Assembly: GCA_039704465.1 (NCBI GenBank)
Contig: JASFAU010000005.1
Coordinates: 620,001-684,000 of the forward strand
Origin: Plasmodiophora brassicae
Taxonomy: Eukaryota; Endomyxa; Phytomyxea; Plasmodiophorida; Plasmodiophoridae
Reading direction: 5' to 3'
Length of the DNA stretch: 64,000 nucleotides
Position 1 is the first letter of the stretch. Each line of letters opens with the position of its first letter. The notes beneath the pieces were generated by a model. The model made no database searches. It was not told where the DNA came from and saw only the letters and a list, made by a program, of their open reading frames with translations. Shown here one piece after another: positions 31,589 to 44,159 of this stretch. A program made the translations under genes and the position numbers.

Positions 31589-33726
31589 ATGCGAGCGGGG
31601 CACGCTGCCGATGCGGACGACGCGCTGGCCCTGTACGAGGCCGTCCGGGCGTCGTCGTCGCCGGCGCGTCGGGCGCTCAGGATCATCGACGAGGCCATGG
31701 ACCGATGGGCGATCGGCGACCAGCTGGCCCTCAGCTTCAACGGCGGCAAGGACTGCACCGCGCTCCTCCACCTGATCAGGGCGGCGCTCGCCAGACGCCA
31801 GGTGCCGCCCGGCGACCTGGTCACCGTCTACTTCCATCCCTGCGACGACCAGTTCCCGCAGCTCCTCGAATTCATGGCCCAGGTCACGACCAGGTCGGCC
31901 GACCCCCACCTGGGTCCAGCGCACCCTCCCCGCCTCCCGCTGATCATCGTCATCATCGGCCCGCATTAGGTACGGGTTCCAGCTGAGGACGTTCCGCAAT
32001 TCGTACCGGGATGGGTTATGGGAGCTCGTCGGGCACGTGCCATCGCTGAAAGCGGTCTTCATGGCAAGTCGGCGTTGTGCTGCTGCGACAGCGGTCTGAC
32101 CCGATGCGTCCCTCCCACAGGGCCAGCGACGAAGCGACCCGTCGTGCGCCGCGATGAACACGTTCGCCCACTGCGACGTCGGGTGGCCCGATATCATCCG
32201 CGTCAACCCGATCCTGGGTGCGGGCAACAACGGTTCGTACGTTGCGGCCAGTCGTGTAATGGGCGCTGCTGGTAGATTTGACATACGGCGTCGTCTGGGC
32301 GTTCCTGCGGTCGCACAACCTTCCGTACTGCAAGCTGTACGATGAAGGTTTCACATCGATTGGTACGTCCACGCCCCGGGTCCCGCCCCCGGTGAACGGT
32401 TTAACGCCCGCGCCTCGTTCAGGCCCGATGTCCCTGACGGCGCCGAACCCTGCGCTGCAAGCCGCCGATGGCCAATCGTTCCTGTCCGTCTGACGTTGCG
32501 GCGCCCATCGCGATCACTGATCAACCGTTTGTGGGCAGTCCCGCGTACCTGCTGGAAGACGTCGAGGCGGAGCGTGCGGGGCGACGATCCCCGAAGCGGA
32601 ACTCGGTCAACGGCATGACGGCGGCCCTGCTGATCATCGGCGACGAGCTCCTCAACGGACAGCAGGCGGACCTGAACTCGCCGTTCCTGTGCAAGGAGCT
32701 CCACGACTGTGGCGTGTACGTCAGGAAGGTCGCCATTGTTCCTGACTGTTTGCCTGTCATCGCCGCCGAGGTGCGCCGCCGTTGAGCCCGCGTTTCGGGA
32801 ACGATCGTCCCATTCATCTGCCGTTGCGCACTGGACAGGTTCGGGACCTGTCCCCGAAGCACGACGTGGTCATCTCGTGCGGAGGCCTGGGCCCAACGCC
32901 GGATGACGTCACGATGGAAGCCATGAGCGAGGCGTTCCGCATGCCGCTGGCGCATTCGCAGGAACTCTTCGAGTGCCTCATGGGCAAGTACGACCACTTG
33001 ACGGGTACGTGCGCGCCCGTCGTCCTCAGATCGGGCGGCGACAACCTCACTTGCTTGTGCGCTTGCTGTTGATACTGTATCGGTGCCTCAGGCCAGGAGC
33101 CCAACGGCATCGAATCGGACTGCCGGCGGATGGCGCGTATCCCTCGGGGGTCGCTACTGGTCCACGCCCTGTAAGTTCGACGTGGCACGCGACGGCTGGT
33201 GCTGCGATGACGCCCGTGTCGTGCTGAAGCCACTGCGAACAAGGCGCCGGGTCGCCGGTATTCCCCGCCTGCGTACAGGTCGGCGCGCGCGTGTGCCGCT
33301 GCGATCGATGGGCATAACCCTCGCCCAGGTTCGCAACGTGTTCCTGTTTCCCGGTGTCCCGTCGGTCGTTCAGAACAACTTTGCGGCTGTCAAGGAGCGC
33401 ATCATCGAGAGCGGCGACGCCGGGGCCTTCCACAACCGCGCCGTGCGGCTCAGCGTCGACGAGATCGCCGTGGCACACGTCCTCCAGCAGGTCCAGGAGC
33501 GATGGGGGCGTGCCGTCCTCATCGGGTCGTACCCGTCCGAGGACACCGCGGCGTCCCACAAGGTATGGGCGGCGGGCAACGTTCATTGCCCGGCGACACG
33601 CATCGCCAACGTTTGGGCGTTCAGGTCGAGGTCCGATTCGAGAGCAAGTCGGAGCCGGCGCTGGCGGAAGCCTTCTCGTACTTTATCCGGGAGGTGCACG
33701 ACTATTCGGTTGTGCTGAAGCAATAG
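31589..33726 (+). CDS. FLAD1: FAD synthase: FMN adenylyltransferase fused to MoaB/MPT-binding domain
   Basis: Makes FAD from FMN and ATP. The N-terminal PAPS-reductase-like half carries LSFNGGKDCTALLHL, VYFHPCDDQFPQL, FMGQRRSDP, DVGWPDIIRVNPIL, YGVVWAFLRSHNLPYC and LYDEGFTSIG. It runs without a break (LLEDVEAERAGRR, then MTAALLIIGDELL) into a molybdopterin-binding-type domain with GDELLNG, VVISCGGLGPTPDDVTMEA and NVFLFPGVPSVV. In animal FLAD1 the order is the reverse. The first junctions splice as TTRYGFQLRTF and VFM|GQRRSDP, and the latter intron (32064-32120) starts GCAAGT, a GC-AG intron. At least seven exons. Convergent with the zinc-finger gene 69 bases away. Confidence 0.87.
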
Positions 33727-33795
33727 AGCGCATGGGGGGTTCCCGAGAACGGTATGCGACGTCTGTACTCATGATGTGCATGCTGGATCTGCCCG

Positions 33796-34573
33796 TCATG
33801 CGCTGGTCTGCACGTGGGCGGCCTCGTTGCCGGTCATGAAGGGGTGTCGTTGAGGCGACGCCGCCGCCGGCGCTGATCTGGTGGGTGTCGGCACCGACGC
33901 CACCGGCGCCATGTGGACCTGGTGTGCCGTGCGCATGTGGTTGATCAGGCTGGATCGGCGCGACGCCCCGGTGCCGCACTGTGGACAGTGGAACAGCTTC
34001 TCGCCGCTGTGCACCCGCTCGTGCCTCTGTGCGCACGGCCCCGTCAAACGTCGTCCCGTCGCCCCCCACCACCAGAGCCCCTGCCCGTGTGTACCTTCAG
34101 GTTGCTCTTCTGGGAGAAGGTCCTCGGGCAGATCGTGCACTGAAACGGGCGCTCCCCCGTGTGCGTCCTGATGTGCGTCACTGCGTTGGCGCGTGTGTGA
34201 GCCGCTGTCTGTCGCACGGACGACCCCGATTGCGCATCCGGTTACCGAGGTTGCTGTTCTGATGGAACACCTTGCCGCAGTACGGGCAGTCGAACCGGCG
34301 CGTCCGTTGCTGGGCGGGCGCCGCCCTGCTGCTCTTGCTGATGGCCCGGAAGGCGGACCGGTTCCGGTCCGATTTCTCCAGCAGCGGCCAGGCGGTCGGC
34401 GTTCGCAGGCACCGCGGGCACTTGCACAGGTCGAACTGGCGCTGCTGGATCAGGCCGGCGGTGACCGGGCTGGGGCGGCACGGCAGGACCAGGATAGGTG
34501 CCGTCTCGAACGCCGGCGACATCCACCCGCCCGATAGCGGCAGGTACCGTTTCAGGTGCACGACGGTGGCCAT
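33796..34573 (-). CDS. C2H2 zinc-finger protein
   Basis: Probable DNA-binding regulator. Exons 34573-34246, 34180-34095 and 34026-33796 join in frame and give 214 residues. After about 90 residues with a [10 protein letters not shown] segment, three consecutive fingers appear: [39 protein letters not shown] and [19 protein letters not shown]. They are linked by HTGERPF and HSGEKLF, the Krueppel-type linkers. Both introns fall inside fingers and splicing rebuilds them, which supports the model. The C-terminal tail is Ala/Pro-rich. Confidence 0.85.
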
Positions 34574-35049
34574 CTTCTGGCGACCAATGCACACACGAGT
34601 GTGGCCCTTGTTCGCTCGACGCGCACCCTGCGTGTTTGCCCGAGGGGCGGGCACGCGGGGCCGCGGGCCACCACCCACCAGGGAACGTCTGGAACCATTC
34701 GACGATCTGGAATATTCGATGAGGCAACGCGCCGACGCGGTCACCGAGCGATGGTTCGTCGCCGGCCTGTGACGCGCGCATGCCACTCGCCGACGGTGCC
34801 CTGCAAACGGCGGCACAGTGCCCGTATCAGGGGATGCATGCGTTCGCACTCGGTCGCCAGGGGGCCGCTGGTGGCGTTCGCGTCACACGTAGACGAACGT
34901 CGATGGGTATTTTACTGTGTGGACACGCACCGGCAGCAGCTCAGCCCTGACGACTGGGCAACTAGAACGGGCCCTCTGTGTGGACGGCTGGTCAGCCTGT
35001 TGTTCGCAACGGCGGGCGGGTGGGGGTGCGACGCGCGCATCCTACCGAC
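34574..35049. other. Intergenic, nothing recognised
   Basis: The 476 bases between the zinc-finger start and the DCAF7 stop, both minus strand, hold the zinc-finger promoter. I see no additional gene. Confidence 0.4.
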
Positions 35050-36162
35050 CTATACGCGAAGTATTTGGAGCTTCTGGTCGAACGCAATGCCGACCCAGTC
35101 CGGCTGGCTGGACGACCATTGCAGGGTGTTGACCTCGGCGGCCGCCGTGTACGCCAGGATCGGGTCGTCGATCGGCTTCGGCATTTGCGACAGGTCCCAG
35201 ATCAGCGCCTGGCTGTCGTCACCGGCCGTGCAGATGTGGCAGCTGCTGTGCGGCGCCCAGGCGATCGAGTTGACGCACGACGAGTGGCCCTTGAGCTCGG
35301 CCACGGGCAGCGACGGTGCCCGGATGTCGAGAATGACGACCTTGGACTGGTCCATGAGGATCGTGGCCAGGTAGTTGTGGTCCTGTTTGTTCCACCCGAG
35401 CCTCAGCAGAGGGACCAGGTCGGGCGACTCGTAGATGATCGTGCTGTGCTCCAGCGACCTCAGGTCGAACATGCGGACGGACCCGTCAGCGCCGACCGAC
35501 GCGAACACGTCCTGCGACGGGGCGAACGCAATGTCGTACACCTCCTTGTCGTGCGCGATCAGCTGCGTTCTGGCCTGCTGCGTCTCGACGTTCCAGATCG
35601 TGCAGGTCGTGTCGATGGACGACGTGCCGACCAGGGTCGGGTCCGTCTCGTTCCAGTCGAACGAGGTCAGCGGGGCGCAGAACTCCGAGTTCTTGTTGTT
35701 GTTCAGGAGGCACTTCTGCGACACGGACCCGTCCTCGGCCACCGACCACAACCGCAGGTAGTCGCCCGTCGTCGCAAGCAGGTCATCACCTGTGCCGACC
35801 TGCGCCCACACACCCATCGGTTAGCCAGCACCGCCGACTGGCGTCGATCGCCACCCGACCTTATCGGGCGCCCATATGATCTTCGTTGACGGGTACGGGT
35901 GGTCAAACGTGGCCGTGCACTCGAACTTGCCCATCTCCTCGTTCAGCTGGATCACCTCGATCTGCGCATGGCTGGCGCGTTGGTTCGTGCGGGTGGGGAA
36001 CGCGACGTACGACGCGCCTACCTTATTAGTGTACTCCTCGATGAAGGACCCGATGGCGAGTCGGAATTTCTGCGACGCCCTCACGCTCCAGTTCATAGCG
36101 TAGACGACCCATGGCGCATCGTACGTGTATATCTCCTTCTTCTTGTTCTCGCATGCCGTCAT
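35050..36162 (-). CDS. DCAF7: DCAF7/WDR68/TTG1-type WD40 protein
   Basis: WD40 scaffold that binds DYRK kinases and, in plants, MYB/bHLH factors. Exons 36162-35860 and 35799-35050 join in frame and give 350 residues (human about 342). It starts [20 protein letters not shown] and keeps hallmark segments: [134 protein letters not shown] and [17 protein letters not shown]. It ends QILRV as in animals and plants. Confidence 0.95.
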
Positions 36163-36479
36163 GGCGTGCGGGGCGCCAGGCCGGTCTCGACGACGACCGA
36201 TGCCAAACTGCGTTCACCCGCGGACCACAGACGCCGCGCGCGCGCGCCCCGCACTTTACCCGTCACGCGCAGCGCACTAAACTCCGCAACACAGCAACCA
36301 GTCGCGCGACTGCGGACCCCCCGTCAGTCGCACACTGCCGCCGGCGTGGCGGGCGGGCACCGCCGGGGGCACACCTGGCCTGCACCACTGACTGCTGCAC
36401 CGACCGCGGGAACCGCCATCGAACTAGCGTGGCGGACACTGGTGTGGGCGATGCCGCTGCTGTGTAATACAGTATACAG
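36163..36479. promoter_or_regulatory. Divergent intergenic region DCAF7 / channel
   Basis: The 317 GC-rich bases between divergent starts presumably contain both promoters. A (GC)n tract lies at about 36234-36248. No TATA box is evident. Confidence 0.35.
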
Positions 36480-39400
36480 ATGACCATATACACAACCGTA
36501 ACGGCGGGTGACCCGGCTGATGGCCCCCTAGGGCCTGCAGAGTCGGCTCGTCACACGAACGCCCGACAAGTCATAGTCATCTGCGAACGGGTCGCCGGCG
36601 GCGTCATGCCGGGGGATCCCAATGCGCGCGTCGTCCTGCAGGACGCGATCGACCACCGCAACAAGACGCTGCCGCGCATGCGCCTGCCGGATGGGCGCCT
36701 GGTGCCCTTCCCCATCTGTGCCTTCCGCGATTTCGCCATGTTCGGCAAGGGCGTCCTGCTGTACTTCACCATGCTGCGCAAGCTGTACAAGGCGTTCCTG
36801 GGCATGTTCCTCCTGGCCATTCCGCAGATCGCCTTCTCGCTGATGGCCCACGACATCCAGCCGACGCCGTTCTTCGCTGAGCAGACGACGCTGGGCGCCT
36901 TTGGCAGCGCGAACGTCACCCAGATCGAGGTGCCCCTCATTGGGCAGTCCGTGCCAAAGTCGAACGTCGGCCTGGCCATTGTCGCCCTGGACGCCGTCAT
37001 CGTGCTGTACTTTTACGTGTTCCTGCGCCTGCTGAAGCGGGAGCAGATCAAGGTGGCCGCCGAGAGTGACGACACGACGATCACGGCCGCCGACTACACG
37101 GTGCGGGTGAAGAATCTGCCGCCAACGCTCACCGACCGGTACGCCCTGTACGAATTCTTCCAGGAGCGCTGGGGCAAGGTCGTCGACGCCGCCGTCTCCT
37201 TCAACGACAGCGACCTGGTCGCCCTGTACATCGAGCGCGGCCTGATCAAGCACGAGATGGCGCGATGGAGGGCGTCGGAGAAGTCGGAGGAGCGCACCGC
37301 CAAGCTGGACAGCCTGGCGAAACGCGCCGACAAGCACGACGCCAAGATCGACGCCTTCAAGGGGTCGTTCCAGCGGCGCCCGGTCGACGCGTACATCTCG
37401 TTCAATTCGGCGCACGACCGGCACACGTGCCGGAAGGCGTACCCGAACACGTGCTGGTCCCGCTGTTGCATGTCGCGTCGCCTACGCTTCCAGGGGTACC
37501 GCATACAAGTCACCGACGCGCAAGGTCGGGCTCAGCTGGGCGCCAGCGACACCGAAGGCCATCATGTCTGACCAACCGTGCTCGGTGGTGTCGCAGAACC
37601 GTCGAACATCTTGTTCCACAACCTGAAGTACTCGGAGTCGTCGCGCTGCCTGCGCCGCTGGGTGACGACCGTCGCGACGGTCGTGCTCATGATGGTGTCG
37701 CTGGTGATCGTGTTCCTGGGCAGCGAGCAGAAGCAGAACCTGACCAGGTCGACGACGACCTGCTTGGGCGTGACCGTGTCCCGGGATCAGGCGCTGGCCG
37801 GCACCGACGTCGACTGTTACTGTGCGTCGCTCTCGACGGCGCAGCTGTACAACGACAAGTCGATCTGCCAAGGGTACGTCGAGGGCGTCGCCATGTCCAA
37901 GCTGATGACAGGGATGATCGCCCTGACCATCTTCATCGTCAACGTGTTCCTGCGGTCGGCGGTCGTCTTCCTGGTCAAATGGGAGAAGCACAACACGCTG
38001 TCGTCCCAGGAGCGCGCCGTCACCGGCAAGCTCTTCGTCGGCCTGTTCGTCAACACCGGCATCATCATCGTCCTGGTGAACGGCAACCTGTCGGCGCTGG
38101 CCCTCGGTTCGATCTTCAGTGGCGCCTACAATGACGTAACGGCGTCGTGGTATCGCGACGTCGGCATCAGCGTTGTCATGACCATGGTGCTCAACGTGCT
38201 CAACCCGCACCTGATGCCCGTCCTCCAGATACCGGTCGCCGCCTGCTCCCGGTACTGCTCCAAGGCCAAGATGAAGACGCAGAAGGTTGGGGCGTCGGCC
38301 GCCTGTGCTCGGTATGCGCGCGCTGATTAACCGCCCCAGGACCTGAACGAGTTGTATTCGGGGCCGGAATTCGTCCTGTCCGACCGGTACGCCGGCCTGC
38401 TGAACACGCTGTTCGTATCGTTGCTGTTCTCGGCTGGCATCCCAATCCTGCTGCTAACGGCGGCCGCGACGTTCGCCACGATGTACCTGTTTGACAAGGT
38501 AGGCCCGGGCGAATGCCGCCCATCGCCGACCGTGACGACGATTGCCTGGGGCAGATTGCACTGCTTCGCCTATACCGCAACCCGCCCATGCTGGACGAAT
38601 CGTTAGCCATGTTCGCTGTGCAGATCATGCGCTGGGCCGTCGCCCTGCACGCCGCGTTTGCCCTGTGGATGTACTCGTTCCCGGGCATCCTGCCATCGCC
38701 CAATATCGGGCGCAGCAGTACCATCGCAGACCAGGGCACGTCGCAAGCGCCGTTGCTGGGCGATCGACTGACTTCCATCCATGGCTTCATCCTCTTCATC
38801 CTCTTCATTATCCTGGTCGTCCACATGGTAGATGGCCGGCCAGTGTAGGGACGCAGCCTGGGCTTACGCACGCTCGTTTCCATTCAGCTGCTGGGGCGGT
38901 TCTGGTGCTGCTGTCGCGGGAAGCACGCCAAGGTGGCGCAAGGCGAGGAGCAGATGTCGTACCTGGATGCAATTCGGGCCGGGATCCGAATCGACAGCTA
39001 CCACATGCACGGTATGGGACGGGAGTACGATGTGCACCCGTGACAGGGATGCCGACAATATGGTGCCGGTCGTACAGATCAGGCGCAGTACATGGACGCA
39101 TTCCTGAAGACAATGTCGATGAAGCAGATGCATGCTCTCGAACCGCTAACAGGTCGGGAAGCCGCCAGGGGCGCGTGCGTCTCTAACTGGGCCGCCCACC
39201 ACAGAGGAACTGGCCGAAGCTCGCGGCCTGCGGAAGCCGCCCGCCGCTGTTGGCCCCGGTCCGGCCCCGGCCGCAGGTGCCGCTCCAACACCAGCCCAAC
39301 CCGTGGACATCATTGACAACTCCCCAGCTATGATGACGGTACGCTGCCTCGACAGAGACAGGCAGCCCGCGTCCTGCTAACGTGTGTGCTGTGCGCGTGT

Positions 39401-39593
39401 GCCCAGGTGCAATGCCCGAACTGCGGCAACTTTGCCAATGTCAGTCCAGTAGCGGCACGTCCACGTGCGTTGCTGACGTTTACATGGTTCAGGTGCCGGT
39501 GCCCGGCCTGGGGGTCACACCGGGGCAGATCTTCAGCTGCCCATGCTGTGGGGCCATGTTCGCCATTGCGCCACCGGCAATGCCCGGTGTCTG
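36480..39593 (+). CDS. OSCA/TMEM63(CSC1)-like membrane channel with C-terminal zinc ribbon
   Basis: Likely mechanosensitive or Ca2+-permeable channel of a protist branch of the OSCA/TMEM63 family. Two helices (around FLGMFLLAIPQIAFSL and LAIVALDAVIVLYFYVFL) precede a cytosolic domain starting AADYTVRVKNLPPTL, equivalent to the OSCA RNA-recognition-fold loop. A membrane block follows: WVTTVATVVLMMVSLVIVFL, MIALTIFIVNVFLRSAVVFL, LFVGLFVNTGIIIVLV, LLFSAGIPILLLTAAATFAT, then LYRNPPMLDESLAMF, a helix ending MYSFPG and FILFILFIILVV. After short in-frame exons (SYLDAIRAGIRIDSYHMH, QAQYMDAFLKTMSMKQMH) the last exons encode a Pro/Ala linker and CPNCGNFANV...FSCPCCGAMF, a two-CxxC ribbon. Family assignment is by pattern, not alignment. 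Confidence 0.6.
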
Positions 39594-40712
39594 ATGATCA
39601 TCATGGGGACGCCGCGCAATGGCCACCTTGCCGCACCTGGACTGTCAATATACATTAATGGCGCCGGTTGTACGGAGGCGGCCTTCCCCGAACGATAGAG
39701 GCACCGCGGTCGGCACTGACAGGGCGTGTGCGCCGACGATGACGGAACTTGGAATTCGCGGCCGCATAACCATCCGCCTTCTACGTACGTGTGTCACACA
39801 CGCATCAATGATTGCGTCCAGCACGTTTGCGCTCGAATGGCGAAACCGATAAGAACGACTTCACACTGCTCATAACTAACCTGACGGTTTGAATTCGCTG
39901 GCGCCCGGCCACAAGTTCTGCTCAAAAACATAACATCGACAGTTCCGAGCAAGACATGGTTCTGTCTCGGGGCAACACTGTGGCCTCCGACGGCCGACCG
40001 CGTACGACGATCTCACTCGCGCCGGTTAGGGACAGCGTTGCCTGAACCTATGGGCTTTGGTTTTAGTCACGTTACAACAACTGACCATGCTGAACCGTGC
40101 GATGAAATGCTCCGTCTCGAGGTGTCGACCGTGATGCACACAGCACCATCGTGCCACAGACCTCTTGACGGGAAGACAGACGTGGTGCAGAGCATGAAAG
40201 TCTAGGATGATTGCTGCTAATGCACTGTTGACGGATCAGAAACAAATGCTTTGGATTGGGAAATCGCGTCGTTGTTGCTGCTATCACCCGCACGAGCTCA
40301 TCGAAAACATGCAAAGCGGCGAGATTGCCCGGTACAAGCCAACGCTGCGATAATCATGTGAAAATCGCTTCGAGGAAATTACGGTCACCAGCGGGGCGAG
40401 GATGAGCGCAATAGAGGCACAGCGTAACGAGTTGAACTAGTAAGTAGACCTTCCGCGCCTGTAGACCTTGAGGTTTACCGGATATTCCGTGAGCCTTCCT
40501 CGTCATTTACGTATCGTCGTGCCTAAGGGAACACCCAGGTCGACAACCACGCCGACCACTGCCAAACGACAACACACCGTTCAAACGGAGTCATGTCAGA
40601 ATTTTACAATAAGGCAGGACCTTGACAGTGTCGGCAATTACGCATTGGGTCCGACTGGCAGCGTTGTGGCATCAGTACTTGTACTTGGTGGAATCTAGAG
40701 ATCAGGCACACG
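39594..40712. other. Intergenic, no gene seen
   Basis: This is the longest empty stretch of the gene-rich block, at 1.1 kb. It is less GC-rich than its neighbours. Frames are short and unremarkable, and I see no RNA gene. Confidence 0.5.
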
Positions 40713-41156
40713 TCAGTGATGGTCATCAGCATTGGGCGATGACGACGTACAGTCTTTGGGGCTGACAACAAGACCGCGACCTTTGCGGGCACCCTTGAAG
40801 ACAGTCTCAATGATGTCGACCAGTTCTTGCTTATTGGTCAGCGCCCAGTTGATCTTGTTGTTGTTCCCGGTCGACAAGTCGACCATGATGTGCTTGTTGC
40901 GGTAGAAGAACATGATTGTGCACGGGTCGAACAGCTCGTACATGGTGTTGAAATCCGGCACCTGCGTAATATCGACCAGGTAGATGACGGCAAAGTTCTT
41001 GACCTTCTCCGCGATGCCGAACAGGGCCTCGTCCTGCAGCATGCACGTCTTGTCATCGTCGTGGCCGAACCGAATCACCACGACACGCTCCTCCTCGGCA
41101 AGGATGGCCTGGTCCACGGCCCACCCGCTGGTCAGGTGCGGCAGCATAAACGCCAT
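40713..41156 (-). CDS. DIM1: DIM1/TXNL4A spliceosomal U5 snRNP 15 kDa protein
   Basis: Thioredoxin-fold subunit of the U4/U6.U5 tri-snRNP. The 147-residue single exon begins MAFMLPHLTSGWAVDQAIL and carries the family blocks EEERVVVIRFGHD, IAEKVKNFAVIYLVDITQVP, FFYRNKHIMVDLSTGNNNKI, NWALTNKQELVDIIETVFKG and ARKGRGLVVSPKD. The tail (SSSPNADDHH) is a few residues longer than the usual 142. This is among the most certain calls in the window. Confidence 0.97.
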   Translation of the reverse strand: MAFMLPHLTSGWAVDQAILAEEERVVVIRFGHDDDKTCMLQDEALFGIAEKVKNFAVIYLVDITQVPDFNTMYELFDPCTIMFFYRNKHIMVDLSTGNNNKINWALTNKQELVDIIETVFKGARKGRGLVVSPKDCTSSSPNADDHH

Positions 41157-41412
41157 GGCGGGCGGATATCACCAGACGGACGGCGGGCGCCGCTCGTTGA
41201 TCCAGTGCCGGATTTGACCGCGACGGCAGTGGCGCACGCAGCAGCGCGGACTGCGTGACCAGGTCATTTTTGCGCTTTGGGGGAAACTTCCGCCTGGCCC
41301 GGGGGTCGGGACAGGCAGACCCAAACGTGTTGTAGGACCGATTTGGCGCGGCCCTGAGACCACCCACGGCGCGTTGCACAACGTGGCCGGTCTGCGCTCC
41401 ACGGGGACGGGT

Positions 41413-44159
41413 ATGGAGGGCGTCCAGGACACTGCCGATGCACGCATCCCGTTCAAGGTCATTCGCTGTTCCTCGTTTGACCATGGGTCCAGCGCCGATG
41501 CGCTGGAGCATGTCGACCCGCAGTCGATCGGGTGGGTATCGGCGCCGTTCTGCACGTACCCGCAGGAGCTGGTCCTCGAGCTGGACCGTCCGGTTCGCCT
41601 GCGCCAGATTCAGATTCTGTCCCACCAGTATATGATTGCGACGCGGGTCGAACTGTACATCGGAAAGTCGAGCTCGACCTTCACCCGCCTCGGGTACATG
41701 TCGCTGGACCCGAATCGCGCCTCCCACTACAAGGCGCGCGAACTTAAAACGGTCGACATCCATCCGCAGACCGATGCCAAGTTCATACAACTCGTCATCC
41801 GGGGATGCCACGAGAACGAAGCCAACATCTGCAAACAGGTACCCCGTTGTCTGCCCTGACGCGGGCCTACCTTCTGATGCGAAACGTTACGGCCCCCCAA
41901 TCAGGTTGGCATTGTGGCCGTGCGGATCCTTGGTCGACGGATAGCATCTGGGGTGGACCCGTCCGATCTGGCTGTGGATGTCGAATGCGACCCGACGACC
42001 GCCGCCTACCTGCAGCAGTTGCATGCACAGAAACTGCAAGCCGTCAGGAACGAGGACTACGACGAGGCGCAGCGCCTGAAGCAGCAGATCACGGCGCTCC
42101 GGGGCATCGGATACGAGCTGGCCGCCCTGGAGGTCAAGAAGGCCGATGCCGTCGAAATGGAGGACTACGAACTTGCCAAGCGCATCAAGGTGAAGATGGA
42201 TGAGTTACGGCGACAGCATGCGCCTCAGTACAAACCACCACCAGCACATCATCATCATCAGCAGCAGCAGCAGCAGTCCGTCCACCAGGCCCAACAGCTG
42301 CAACGGGTTCCCAGTTGGCATCGTCAACCGTCGCCCTCGCCACAGCCTGGCTCCGTATCTCGGCCGCCTTCGGCGCAGCCCCGATATGAACCGCACCATG
42401 CCGATGTGATCCCCTATGACGAACGGCCGTTGCCGGCACTAAAGTCGCACCCTGATGATCCTGAGGAGACCGCCAACCCGTTCGGCGATAGGTACGTCGA
42501 TCGTGGATGCTATCGGGTGCCGCCGCTGATCGCTCTCTGTGAACCCAGGGCTGGCTCGGTGCATATCAATGCCGCTGCTGACGTGCCGTCCTCATCGTCG
42601 GCAACGGGTGATGTGTCCGATCCCCCCGCCCTGTCCGAGGCCAACCGTGCCGCGTTTGCCGACCTGATCGGCGTGTTCGGCGAGGCGTGTATCGCCCTGT
42701 TCTGCTCCAAGATGTTCCAACATCGCGTGTCGGCGCTGGACGAGATAGAGGCGGCCGTGATGGCCAGTGGTGCCAACCAGTTGAACCGGGCCGTCCAGCC
42801 ACTGTCTACGGGTGCCCCTGCCGACGCCGAGTACATCAACCTGGTTCGGCATGCCCTGCAGGCGGTGAGCATTGCTCTGGGCGATTCCATCTGCCAGGTC
42901 TGCGTCCGAGCCATGTGCCTGATCGAAACCGTCATCGAGACGGCGTTCCCGTCGATGGACATATCGGACATCCAGAACGTGTTCGACCCAGTCGTGCCAA
43001 CTCTTGTCAACATCATGGACCTAAACTCTGGGCGCGCCCGCGAGAAGGCGCGCCGTATCTTCGGGACGCTGATTGACTATCCCGCCGTCATTGGACGATT
43101 CCTGTCCAAGCCGCTGCGCAACTCGAACGTGCCGAAACCGCTCCAGACGCGCGTCGAACTGCTCACCATCCTCATCGAGTCGAACGGGCTGTCGGAGGAG
43201 AATGGCATCCGTCTGGAGCCCATCGTGCAGTACTTTGTCCTGCCCGCGCTTCGCCACCGGCAGAGTTCGGTGCGTCAGGCGGGTGCCAACCTGGCGGTGG
43301 CGCTGCACAGCCGCGTGGGGGCCACGCTGCTGCCCTTCCTGGAAGGTGTCATGAATCCGAAACTGGAAGCGGCCCTGTTCAAGACGATCCGAGATCGGCA
43401 GCAGCACCATCAGCAATCGTCCAAGGGGAAATTGTCAACGCCATTCCCCTCCCACACGCCTGTGCCTGCTCTGGCGTCACTGTCGCCCGTCACCATCCAC
43501 AACCGAAGAGGGTCGCCCCCTCAACGCCAGAGGGAATCGTTCGGCAGGCGCTCTCCTGGCGCATTCAGTGTGCCTGACGACGACGCTAATGTTCATGACG
43601 CGCCGAACGGGTACGATGGTACGTAATGCGTATCGGCGCCTCGTGACGACGTCCCAGACTGAGTTCGTTTCGCAGATGACGGCGAGGACGACTCGATCTG
43701 CAGGTTTTGCGGCAAGAAGGATATGACATTCCGGATTGAGGAGAACTTGGACCTGCATTACTGGATGGCGTGTCCCATGCTGGTCAGCTGCAAACTGTGC
43801 GAGCAGGTCGTCGAGATTCCCACGCTGAACGACCACTTGACGAACGAATGCGAGGCGTCCAACCAGGTGGTGACATGCGCCACCTGCCTGCGGCCGCTGT
43901 GCGATGCCGACGAGGTTCGGCGTCATCAAGATCTGTGCCCGGGCAAAGCCAACGAAGGTAACAAGAACGTGGTGCATTCATTGGTTAACGCGTTTGCTGA
44001 CTTGGCCCGGGAGGTGGTAATGAGTGCCCTCTGTGCCAGCTGGTGATTGGACCCGGCGAGGACGGATGGCGGCGGCACCTGCTGCAACCGCCCGGCTGCC
44101 CGTGCAACGCCAGACAGAAGGACAGGCTCCAAGCGGCAGCATCCAGAGCCCGCACATGA
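41413..44159 (+). CDS. CEP104: CEP104 ciliary-tip centrosomal protein
   Basis: Microtubule plus-end protein of centriole and cilium tips. Exons 41413-41838, 41905-43618, 43676-43957 and 44014-44159 join in frame to 855 residues (human 925). A jelly-roll domain (GWVSAPFCTYPQELVLEL, LSHQYMIATRVELYIG) is followed by a UVR-type coiled coil with paired NEDYDEAQRLKQQI and MEDYELAKRIKVKM. Then come a His/Gln-rich linker, PYDERPLPALKSH, a TOG domain (about residues 300-500) and a C-terminal zinc-finger array (CRFCGKK, LDLHYWMACPML, CKLCEQVVEIPTLNDHLTNE, CATCLRPL, ECPLCQLVIGPGEDGWRRHL). All four parts are in the animal order. Its presence implies a ciliated organism. Confidence 0.93.

Noticed and set aside
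35050..36162. WD40 gene first considered as peroxisomal receptor PEX7
   Set aside because: Signature blocks ([40 protein letters not shown]) and the QILRV end identify DCAF7/WDR68 instead.
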